A DNA stretch of 6,434 bases from Cesiribacter sp. (GTDB lineage: Bacteria; Bacteroidota; Bacteroidia; Cytophagales; Cyclobacteriaceae): the NCBI GenBank assembly GCA_030147305.1, contig JASLAE010000492.1:1-6434 (forward strand), in the 5' to 3' direction. Below, piece after piece: positions 1 through 5,688 of the stretch. The translations under genes and the position numbers were made by a program. Below the pieces are notes generated by a model. The model was given only the letters and a program-made list of their open reading frames with translations. It had not been told where the DNA came from and ran no database searches. Position 1 is the stretch's first letter. Each line of letters begins with the position of its first letter.

Positions 1-479
1 CCCACAGCGTAGGCTTCGGTGTACAGCTCTATGCGGTCGGTGCCGCACTGGGCAGCACCTTCTACCATCTCTTCATCGGGCGCAACAAAAATAGAAGTGC
101 GCACGCCCCAGCCCTTTAAAGTTTTCAGAATGTCCTGCAGAAAGTCTTTGTGTTTGATAGTATCCCAGCCTGCATTAGACGTAATAGCAGTAGGAGGGTC
201 TGGCACCAGTGTTGCCTGTGCCGGCCGCACCTGCGCAACCAGGTCCATGTAACGCTGGTCCGGATAGCCTTCTATATTGAACTCTGTAGTGACCACTTTT
301 TTAAGCGCCAGCACATCGCTGTGGCGAATGTGGCGTTCGTCTGGTCGGGGATGTACGGTAATTCCCTGAGCGCCAAATCGCTCACAGTCCAGTGCTACCT
401 GCACCACGTCTGGCCGGTTGCCCCCCCGGGAGTTCCGCAGGGTTGCTATTTTGTTGATATTAACACTTAGCTTGGTCAT
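1..479 (-). CDS. pdxJ: Pyridoxine 5'-phosphate synthase PdxJ, N-terminal 159 codons (cut by left edge)
   Basis: PdxJ condenses 1-deoxy-D-xylulose 5-phosphate with 3-amino-2-oxopropyl phosphate to give pyridoxine 5'-phosphate, the last ring-closing step of the DXP-dependent vitamin B6 pathway, in the cytoplasm. Reading the minus strand from the ATG at 479-477 gives an open frame to the window edge, starting [20 protein letters not shown], the classic PdxJ N-terminus. The strand-1 motif [11 protein letters not shown] is at residues 6-16. [11 protein letters not shown] is at 41-51, with His43 at the catalytic position known from E. coli PdxJ. NIEG is at 68-71, with Glu70 as the second catalytic residue. 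[12 protein letters not shown] at 91-102 and IELYTEAYA at 150-158 are also family-like. The family is about 240 residues, so roughly the last third, including the third catalytic His, is missing because of the edge and not because of damage. The gene is divergent from the yqeY-led run. No Shine-Dalgarno is visible before the ATG, as is usual in Bacteroidota. Confidence 0.97.
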   Translation of the reverse strand, partial: MTKLSVNINKIATLRNSRGGNRPDVVQVALDCERFGAQGITVHPRPDERHIRHSDVLALKKVVTTEFNIEGYPDQRYMDLVAQVRPAQATLVPDPPTAITSNAGWDTIKHKDFLQDILKTLKGWGVRTSIFVAPDEEMVEGAAQCGTDRIELYTEAYAV

Positions 480-573
480 AAGCTGCTATATTGGAGTGAA
501 GAGTTTTCTGCATCTGCCAGAAATCCCTAACTTTGCTACGAAAGTACGTTTTTTTACGTGTAAACTGAATTTT
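480..573. promoter_or_regulatory. Divergent intergenic region between pdxJ and the yqeY-led operon
   Basis: These 94 bases separate the two divergent starts and must hold promoters for both directions. The rightward one is listed separately. For pdxJ I found no convincing TAnnTTTG element on the minus strand. A T7 run (549-555) and an imperfect palindrome TTTAC-GT-GTAAA (553-564) lie between the rightward -7 box and the yqeY ATG. They would fall in the 5' untranslated leader and could be an operator, but that is speculation. Confidence 0.6.
528..535 (+). promoter_or_regulatory. Bacteroidota-type -7 promoter element for the yqeY operon
   Basis: TAACTTTG matches the Bacteroidota primary sigma factor -7 consensus TAnnTTTG at every fixed base. 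The expected -33 TTG is not exact: the best match is CTG at 508-510 with a 17-base spacer. The predicted start of transcription is near 540-542, giving a leader of about 32 bases before the ATG at 574. This is the only strong promoter seen before the six-gene run to nadK, so it probably drives all of it. Confidence 0.55.
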
Positions 574-1032
574 ATGTCCCTGAAGCTACAGATAGAAGAA
601 GATATCAAGACAGCCATGCGTGCCAAAGACAAGGACGAATTGCGGGCGTTGCGGGCAATTAAGTCTTTAATATTACTGGCCGAGACCGAAAAGGGGCACG
701 ATGGCGAGATGCTTCCCGAAACAGAGCTGAAGCTGCTCACCAAAGCTGCCAACCAGCGCAAAGAAGCACTGGCGATCTATCAGCAGCAGGGTCGCGCCGA
801 TCTTGCAGAAAAGGAGGAGGCGGAGTTACGGGTAGTGGAAAGATATTTGCCCAAACCACTCACAGAAGAAGAAATGCGTGCCGAGCTGCAAAAGATCATC
901 GCCCAGGTAGGAGCCACCGGTGCCAAAGATATGGGTAAGGTCATGGGATCAGCCAGTAAATCACTGGCCGGTAAGGCAGATGGCAAGGCCCTTGCTGATA
1001 TGGTAAAAAGCCTGCTAAACCAGATGGGCTAA
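574..1032 (+). CDS. GatB/YqeY domain-containing protein
   Basis: A 152-residue free-standing YqeY-family protein, related to the C-terminal tail of GatB, the glutamyl/aspartyl-tRNA amidotransferase subunit that binds tRNA. A role in tRNA-dependent amidation is inferred from that homology and is not proven. Family features in order: MSLKLQIEEDIKTAMRAKDK at 1-20; RALRAIKSLI at 24-33; QRKEALAIYQQQGRADLAEK at 61-80; the E-L-x-V-V-x-x-YLP turn at 84-93; and the C-terminal DMGKVMG...GKADGKAL segment at 119-140. The length fits the usual ~150 residues. The frame is open upstream to an ATG at 418, but that would add about 50 unrelated residues read through pdxJ and the promoter. The ATG at 574 gives the conserved N-terminus and follows the -7 box. 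It is the first gene of the run, and its stop is one base from the cvpA start. Confidence 0.93.
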   Translation: MSLKLQIEEDIKTAMRAKDKDELRALRAIKSLILLAETEKGHDGEMLPETELKLLTKAANQRKEALAIYQQQGRADLAEKEEAELRVVERYLPKPLTEEEMRAELQKIIAQVGATGAKDMGKVMGSASKSLAGKADGKALADMVKSLLNQMG

Positions 1033-1033
1033 G

Positions 1034-1540
1034 TTGAACGCGCTCGATCTGGTTATCATACTCCTACTGATTTGGGGTACCTTCAGCGGGTTCCGTAAAG
1101 GCTTGTTGCTGGAGCTAATTGGTATTGTTGCATTTGTAGTAGGCATTGCAGTGGGGCTTAAGCTGTTGCAATGGAGCATGGACTGGCTGGCCAATCACGT
1201 GGATATTCACGAGAGCATGGCTCCCTATGTAGCATTTTTCGTGTTATTTGTCTTGGTGGTGGTTGCTATAAATCTTATTGGAAGCATTGCCAGTAAGGCC
1301 TTGCATCTTACCTTTTTGGGGGTAGTAGATAGCCTGCTGGGGGCAGTAATAGGCATGTTAAAATGGGCCCTTGGCATTAGTGTGCTTTTTTGGGTGGCCT
1401 CTACCATGGAGCTTAACCGCCCGGGCGGCATCATGACTCAATCCTGGTTCTATGAACTGCTGGCGCCAATAGCCCCTGCCTTCTTTGATTTTATTGGTCA
1501 GGCACTGCCAGCAGCACGTCGGTTCTTCAATCCCTCTTAA
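1034..1540 (+). CDS. CvpA family membrane protein (TTG start)
   Basis: A 168-residue inner-membrane protein of the CvpA family, named for the E. coli gene needed for colicin V production; later work in other bacteria links the family to envelope stress tolerance. Its biochemical role is unknown. Hydrophobic segments: about 4-19, 24-44, 63-83 and 98-122, so four likely membrane helices. Family signatures are the N-terminal LDLVIILLLIWGTFSGFRKG (4-23) and VDSLLGAVIGMLKWAL (98-113). The C-terminal ~45 residues are less hydrophobic. The start is a TTG (1034-1036) one base after the yqeY stop. No ATG lies near enough to keep the first helix, and the TTG restores the family-like MNALD start, so it is very likely right. 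The next gene begins 5 bases after the stop, which suggests cotranscription. Confidence 0.88.
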   Translation: MNALDLVIILLLIWGTFSGFRKGLLLELIGIVAFVVGIAVGLKLLQWSMDWLANHVDIHESMAPYVAFFVLFVLVVVAINLIGSIASKALHLTFLGVVDSLLGAVIGMLKWALGISVLFWVASTMELNRPGGIMTQSWFYELLAPIAPAFFDFIGQALPAARRFFNPS

Positions 1541-1545
1541 GCCTT

Positions 1546-2130
1546 ATGGTGCTGCTGCTGGATAATTTTGATTCTTTTACCTGGAACCTGGCCGACTATA
1601 TTCACCGCCTGGGTGTTGCCTGTGAGGTAGTGCAGAATGATCAGTCACTGGCAAAAATTCAGAAGATTTCCTTTCAGGCATTGATTTTATCTCCCGGGCC
1701 GCAAACTCCCGCAAAAGCTGGTAGTTTAATGGATGTAATAGCCCATTATCACCAGAAGGTGCCGATGCTGGGCGTATGCCTGGGGCACCAGGCTTTGGGC
1801 GAGTTCTTTGGGGCACAACTGTATAAGGCAGACCAACCAATGCATGGCAAGGTATCGACCATCACGTGCAAAACTGATTATTTGTTTGAAGATCTGCCAG
1901 CGCAGTTACAGGTTGTTCGGTACCATTCGCTGCTGCTCAGGTCGCTTCCAGCTTGCCTGGAGCCAATCGCCACAACGGCATCCGGCGAGCTTATGGCACT
2001 GCGGCACAGAGCGCTTCCTATACGGGGCGTACAGTTTCATCCGGAGGCCATCCTCACAGAAGGTGGGTTGGCATTGTTAAAAAATTGGCTTAGTTTTAAT
2101 AAAATTGCCGGCCTTTCCGAGAGGCCGTAA
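1546..2130 (+). CDS. pabA: Glutamine amidotransferase, aminodeoxychorismate/anthranilate synthase component II
   Basis: A class I (triad) glutamine amidotransferase of 194 residues that releases ammonia from glutamine for a chorismate-using partner: PabB (p-aminobenzoate, folate) or TrpE (anthranilate, tryptophan). Motifs in order: LLLDNFDSFTWNLADY at 3-18; LILSPGP at 46-52 (oxyanion region); GVCLGHQ at 76-82 with nucleophile Cys78; VRYHSL at 124-129; GVQFHPEAIL at 161-170 with His165 and Glu167 completing the triad. All catalytic residues are present, so it should be active. Most relatives have HPES; here it is HPEA, which I believe is common in this phylum. No trpE, trpD or pabB lies nearby, so which partner it serves cannot be read from the window. 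PabA is my preference because trpG usually sits in a trp operon, and dual use is possible. The last ~8 codons contain a GC-rich hairpin. Confidence 0.9.
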   Translation: MVLLLDNFDSFTWNLADYIHRLGVACEVVQNDQSLAKIQKISFQALILSPGPQTPAKAGSLMDVIAHYHQKVPMLGVCLGHQALGEFFGAQLYKADQPMHGKVSTITCKTDYLFEDLPAQLQVVRYHSLLLRSLPACLEPIATTASGELMALRHRALPIRGVQFHPEAILTEGGLALLKNWLSFNKIAGLSERP

Positions 2131-2145
2131 GCAAACTAAATACGC

Positions 2146-2916
2146 ATGAAGTTACACATAAAAGAGGAAGGCAATTTTCAATTCATTGATGAAGGGCAGG
2201 GAAAAATACTATTGCTCTTACACGGGCTTTTTGGCGCGCTTAGTAATTGGGAAGGTGTAGTAAACCAGTTCAAAGGAGAGTATCGGGTATTAATTCCCAT
2301 GCTGCCTATTTACGAGATGCCCCTGCGGCAGGCAGATCTGGAAGGCCTACTGCGCCACCTGCAAGCCTTTGTAGAGCATTTTGAGCTGAATGACATGACC
2401 CTGATGGGCAATTCTCTGGGGGGGCATATAGCCTTGTTGTATACCCTTTCGCATCCCGATAAGGTTAAGCGGCTGGTGCTAACCGGGAGCTCTGGCCTGT
2501 TCGAAAATGCAATGGGAGGTTCCTATCCTAAGCGGGGCAGCTATGAATACATAAGAGAGCGGGTTGAGTATACCTTCTACGATCCTAAGGTAGCCACCAA
2601 AGAATATATTGATGAGATTTTTGAGACAACCAAAAGCATTCCCAAATGCATGCGTATTGTCTCTATTGCCAAATCGGCACAACGACATAATTTGGCAACT
2701 GAGTTACCGAAAATACAAGTTCCTACGTTATTAGTGTGGGGACTAAATGATACCATTACTCCGCCCATGGTAGCACACGAGTTTAACAGGCTCATACCAA
2801 ATTCTACCTTGCGGTTTATAGATCAATGTTGTCATGCACCTATGATGGAGCAGCCCCAAAAGTTTAACCAAATTTTAAGTAACTTTCTAGAGGCTACAAA
2901 TCCCGTGCATACATGA
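2146..2916 (+). CDS. Alpha/beta fold hydrolase, substrate unknown
   Basis: A cytoplasmic alpha/beta hydrolase of 256 residues with no signal peptide. Visible elements: the oxyanion motif LLHGLFGALSNW at 24-35; the nucleophile elbow LMGNSLGGHIAL at 86-97 with Ser90; the acid in VWGLNDTITPP at 197-207 with Asp202; and the catalytic base in CCHAPMMEQP at 228-237 with His230. The triad is complete. A helical cap lies between about 118 and 185, as in carboxylesterase, MenH and BioH-like enzymes, and it gives no clear hint of substrate. It begins 15 bases after pabA and its TGA overlaps the next ATG (ATGA, 2913-2916), implying translational coupling with the CBS gene. From memory, this hydrolase-CBS-nadK order recurs in Bacteroidota, which suggests a linked role. 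MenH or BioH assignments would be guesses. Confidence 0.9.
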   Translation: MKLHIKEEGNFQFIDEGQGKILLLLHGLFGALSNWEGVVNQFKGEYRVLIPMLPIYEMPLRQADLEGLLRHLQAFVEHFELNDMTLMGNSLGGHIALLYTLSHPDKVKRLVLTGSSGLFENAMGGSYPKRGSYEYIRERVEYTFYDPKVATKEYIDEIFETTKSIPKCMRIVSIAKSAQRHNLATELPKIQVPTLLVWGLNDTITPPMVAHEFNRLIPNSTLRFIDQCCHAPMMEQPQKFNQILSNFLEATNPVHT

Positions 2917-3578
2917 TAGCGACCGAACTTGTAAATCCCGTTATTCCCCACCTGCAACCAACAGACCTGGCAGAAAAAGCGCTGCACTGGATGGAAGAGC
3001 TGCGTGTTAGCCAGTTGCCGGTGGTTAATGATGGCATTTATGTTGGTTTACTGCGTGACGATGCTATTCTGGAAGCTTCCCAGCAAAAAAGAGCCGTGGG
3101 CAGCTTTCAGCTGGTGGATAAAAATTGTTTTGTCTATGAGAATCAGCACTTTTATGATATCATAAAGGTAGCAGCAGAATTTGGTGTACAAACAGTGGGC
3201 GTGCTCAATGGTGAAGGTGTTTATCAGGGCGTTATCACCCTGGAAGATACCATTGCTGCCTTTGCTCAGACAGCCGCTGTGCAAAGCCCCGGGGCTATCC
3301 TGATTATCTCCCTCAATCAGCTTGATTATTCTATGGCAGAAATAAGCAGGCTAATAGAATCTGAAGGAGGTAAAATTTTGTGCAGTAGCATCAGCACCGA
3401 ACTGCAGGACCCATCCAGGGTAAAGCTTACCCTAAAAATTAACAAAAAGGATGTATCGCGCATTATAGCTACACTAGAGCGTTTCGGGTACCGAATCATT
3501 GCAACATTTCAGGAGACGGAGGTAATGTCTAACGATAAAGACCGTCTAGACATGCTGCTACGCTTTTTGGAAATTTAA
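2913..3578 (+). CDS. CBS-domain pair protein with C-terminal ACT-like domain
   Basis: A 221-residue soluble protein. The first ~118 residues form a tandem CBS (Bateman) module: the first repeat runs about 1-60, with SQLPVVNDGIYVGLLRDDAI at 33-52, and the second about 62-118, with VQTVGVLNGEGVYQGVITLE at 92-111. CBS pairs usually bind adenosine nucleotides or S-adenosylmethionine and regulate a partner. Residues 127-200 (GAILIISLNQLDYS, then IESEGGKILCSSIS, then RVKLTLKINKKD) have the beta-alpha-beta-beta-alpha-beta look of an ACT-like ligand domain. There is no catalytic or membrane domain, so it is probably a stand-alone sensor or regulator. Its ATG overlaps the hydrolase stop by 4 bases, and nadK follows 22 bases later. 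Regulation of NAD kinase or of the hydrolase is inferred from context only. Confidence 0.88.
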   Translation: MIATELVNPVIPHLQPTDLAEKALHWMEELRVSQLPVVNDGIYVGLLRDDAILEASQQKRAVGSFQLVDKNCFVYENQHFYDIIKVAAEFGVQTVGVLNGEGVYQGVITLEDTIAAFAQTAAVQSPGAILIISLNQLDYSMAEISRLIESEGGKILCSSISTELQDPSRVKLTLKINKKDVSRIIATLERFGYRIIATFQETEVMSNDKDRLDMLLRFLEI

Positions 3579-3604
3579 TGCCTTATCCAATTCTCCCTGA
3601 ATGA
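3578..3604 (+). other. Possible 8-codon mini-ORF coupling the CBS gene to nadK
   Basis: ATG at 3578-3580 shares one base with the CBS stop (TAATG). It reads MPYPILPE and stops with a TGA at 3602-3604 that overlaps the nadK ATG (ATGA, 3601-3604). The mini-ORF fills the whole gap between the genes and could pass ribosomes from one to the other by reinitiation. It has no independent sign of being translated and may be chance. Confidence 0.25.
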
Positions 3605-4476
3605 AGATTGCCCTGCACGCCAAAGCGATTAATCAAGCAGTTATTCCCTATATCTGCCAGGTTTTTGAAGAACTGGCCGTGCGTGGTGCAGAGCTGTATA
3701 TTACAAAAACCTTTCAGAAACATCTGCAAAAATGGGAGCAGGCGCTACCGGATGTTCGCCTCGTCTCCCGCAATGACTCTCTGGAAGGGATTGACTTTGT
3801 CTTCAGTCTGGGGGGCGATGGCACTTTGCTCGATACCCTTACCTATGTGGGCGCTTCAGAAATTCCAGTAGTTGGTATCAATACCGGGCGGCTTGGTTTT
3901 TTGGCAACAATGCCCAAAGAAAAAATTAAGGAGCTGATCGATGCACTCTACCATGGATACTTTAGCTACCAATACCGGACTCTACTCCACCTGGATGCAG
4001 ACCAGGACCTGTTCGAAGGCAGAAACTTTGCCCTGAATGAATTTACAATTCTAAAGAAAGATACCTCTTCCATGATTGTGGTACATACCTATATTGATGG
4101 AGAGTTTCTAAATTCCTATTGGGCCGACGGGCTTATTGTGGCGACTCCTACAGGTTCTACCGGTTACTCGCTCAGTTGTGGCGGACCGCTGGTGCTGCCC
4201 CAGTCCAACAATTTTATTGTTACACCGGTTAGTCCGCATAACCTCTATGTCCGCCCCATGGTGGTCTCCGATAACAGCGTTATATCCTTTGAAATTGAAG
4301 GCAGAAGCAATCATTTTCTGGTTTCCCTAGATTCCCGCTCCCGCACGGTAGATGCCGGTGTACAAATGGCTGTAAGAAAAGAACAGTTTAGAGCTAAACT
4401 GGTAAAACCCAATGGCTATAACTTCTTTGATACACTCAGACAAAAGTTAAATTGGGGTCTGGACAACCGAAACTAA
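3601..4476 (+). CDS. nadK: NAD kinase
   Basis: NAD kinase phosphorylates NAD to NADP in the cytoplasm, the only known direct route to NADP. The protein has 291 residues, normal for bacterial NadK. Family motifs: MKIALHAKAI at the N-terminus; FSLGGDGTLLDTL at 68-80 with catalytic Asp73 in GGDGT; GINTGRLGFLA at 92-102; the ALNEFTI substrate motif at 144-150 (conserved N-E pair); ADGLIVATPTGSTGYSLSCG at 175-194; and VTPVSPHNLYVRP at 207-219. Everything needed for catalysis is present. The start at 3601 gives the canonical N-terminus. It is the last gene of the tight run, and a new promoter appears right after its stop, so nadK and the following porG-like genes may be partly uncoupled. Confidence 0.97.
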   Translation: MKIALHAKAINQAVIPYICQVFEELAVRGAELYITKTFQKHLQKWEQALPDVRLVSRNDSLEGIDFVFSLGGDGTLLDTLTYVGASEIPVVGINTGRLGFLATMPKEKIKELIDALYHGYFSYQYRTLLHLDADQDLFEGRNFALNEFTILKKDTSSMIVVHTYIDGEFLNSYWADGLIVATPTGSTGYSLSCGGPLVLPQSNNFIVTPVSPHNLYVRPMVVSDNSVISFEIEGRSNHFLVSLDSRSRTVDAGVQMAVRKEQFRAKLVKPNGYNFFDTLRQKLNWGLDNRN

Positions 4477-4477
4477 T

Positions 4478-4506
4478 TTGATTTTACCAAACTTTTCATA
4501 GTTTTG
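4478..4506 (+). promoter_or_regulatory. Bacteroidota-type promoter for the porG-like gene pair
   Basis: TTG at 4478-4480, an 18-base spacer, then TAGTTTTG at 4499-4506. Both boxes match the Bacteroidota consensus TTG-N17-23-TAnnTTTG exactly. Transcription should start near 4512, leaving a leader of about 43 bases before the ATG at 4555. The -33 box starts two bases after the nadK stop. Three AAACT/AGTTT half-sites overlap and flank the -7 box (see findings), which could be an operator. Confidence 0.65.
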
Positions 4507-4554
4507 TATAAACTGGTGTGTTTTGTCCTCTGAATCGGTTTTAGGGTTTTGACT

Positions 4555-5688
4555 ATGAAGAAGCTTTATTCCTGCCTGCTTATACTCTGTATTTTATTGC
4601 TGGTTACTGAAGGTGTTTACGCACAGCGTAGCATTGGCCAATATAGGGGTAACATCAACGCTTTTAACAAAAACAGGCGTTACTGGAGCTTTGGTGGTGG
4701 AATTCATGCCATGAACTATTTTGGTGACCTGGCTCCCAAAAACAGGATTGCCTCCACAGACATTTCCTTTACCCGCCCGGGCATTGGTATCACAGGCCAA
4801 TATCGCCTTAACCCTTCTTTCAGCTTTCGTGCCAGTTTTATGTATGGCCGACTGAAAGGCAATGACAATACATCTGAGCTAAATGGTGATGATCCTGACG
4901 ATGGTTACCGTTATGTGCGGAATCAACATTTCCGAAATGATATTAAGGAACTGTCTGCGGTAATGGTTTGGGATTTAAAAAAGCACACGCGTACCTTTAT
5001 TACCCGTCCTGAATTTATTCCTTATCTATTTGCCGGTATTGCTGTATTTCATCATAATCCTAAAGCACAGGTTCCCACTTTTGATGCAGTACATTACAGC
5101 GTAGAAGCCCCAAGTCCTATTGTTGACTTCGACCCGCGTTATCAGGACGGCAAGGGAAACAATGTGTCACCAGAAGATTGGATCGCCCTGAAGCCTCTGA
5201 GAACAGAAGGAAATAGTTATAGTAATTTTGCCTTTGCCATACCAGTGGGCGCAGGCGTGCGTTATAAAGTAAATCGATACTGGGACCTTTCTTTTGAAAT
5301 TTCCTACCACCAGACCTTTTCAGACTATGTTGATGATGTAAGCACTTATTATCTCAACCCTGAAGACTTTGGAACTGGGCCGCAGGCGAACTTGTCGAGG
5401 ATAATGGCCTACAGAAGCAATGAACTTAAAAATCTTGATGCTGTAAATGAAGATGTACGCTTCAGGTTTCGTTATACTGAAGACAATGACCCTATATACT
5501 CGGCACATCAATGGGAAAATCCTATGGAAGATCCCACTGCTTCTAACTATTATCAGCATTTTGCTGGATATGGCGTAGCACATCCTGAAAATATTCGCGG
5601 GAAGGATGATAAGGACGTTTATTTGGTAACCAGCATCTCTTTAACTTACATTTTAGGAACCAACTTACGGAATGCTAGATTCAGGTAG
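4555..5688 (+). CDS. DUF6089/PorG-like outer-membrane beta-barrel protein (long form)
   Basis: A 377-residue exported protein resembling DUF6089, the family of PorG, an outer-membrane component of the type IX secretion system that associates with the PorK/PorN ring in Porphyromonas. The signal peptide MKKLYSCLLILCILLLVTEGVYA ends in an A-Q cleavage site after residue 23; there is no lipobox. Family marks are HAMNYFGDL at 51-59 and PVGAGVRYKVNRYWDLSFEI at 230-249 followed by TFSDYVDDVS at 254-263. Alternating aromatic/hydrophobic strands run through the protein, ending in VYLVTSISLTYILG (355-368), a likely last strand. It is about 120 residues longer than its neighbour because of polar, acidic and aromatic-rich inserts near 168-222 and 268-353. 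I chose the ATG at 4555; a TTG at 4549 would only add two residues. Whether it acts in secretion is inferred. Confidence 0.8.
   Translation: MKKLYSCLLILCILLLVTEGVYAQRSIGQYRGNINAFNKNRRYWSFGGGIHAMNYFGDLAPKNRIASTDISFTRPGIGITGQYRLNPSFSFRASFMYGRLKGNDNTSELNGDDPDDGYRYVRNQHFRNDIKELSAVMVWDLKKHTRTFITRPEFIPYLFAGIAVFHHNPKAQVPTFDAVHYSVEAPSPIVDFDPRYQDGKGNNVSPEDWIALKPLRTEGNSYSNFAFAIPVGAGVRYKVNRYWDLSFEISYHQTFSDYVDDVSTYYLNPEDFGTGPQANLSRIMAYRSNELKNLDAVNEDVRFRFRYTEDNDPIYSAHQWENPMEDPTASNYYQHFAGYGVAHPENIRGKDDKDVYLVTSISLTYILGTNLRNARFR

Noticed and set aside
421..427. Seven-base C run (G7 on the pdxJ strand), considered as a phase-variation tract
   Set aside because: It is short, the frame is intact, and it encodes the conserved Arg-Gly-Gly of PdxJ. 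A housekeeping enzyme is an unlikely switch target.
480..530. Search for a leftward promoter for pdxJ
   Set aside because: No TAnnTTTG match is found on the minus strand here; near-matches such as TATAGCAG lack the TTTG half.
418..573. Upstream extension of the yqeY frame to an ATG at 418
   Set aside because: It would overlap the start of pdxJ and run through the promoter. The family N-terminus begins at 574.
1417..1428. Perfect 12-base palindrome CCGCCCGGGCGG in cvpA
   Set aside because: It is explained by codons for Arg-Pro-Gly-Gly and stands alone, with no partner or promoter context.
2109..2127. GC-rich hairpin CGGCCTT/GAGGCCG at the end of pabA, considered as a terminator
   Set aside because: The stem is good (6 pairs plus a wobble) but no T-run follows, it lies in coding sequence, and the next gene starts 15 bases after the stop.
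2880..2887. TAACTTTC near the end of the hydrolase, considered as a -7 box
   Set aside because: The last base does not match and there is no TTG at the expected distance upstream.
3285..3296. Perfect 12-base palindrome AGCCCCGGGGCT in the CBS gene
   Set aside because: It coincides with Ser-Pro-Gly-Ala codons in the linker between domains. It is unrelated to the cvpA palindrome beyond the CCCGGG core and is likely chance.
4549..4554. TTG at 4549 as start of the first porG-like gene
   Set aside because: It adds only Met-Thr before a normal ATG with a standard MKK signal-peptide start.
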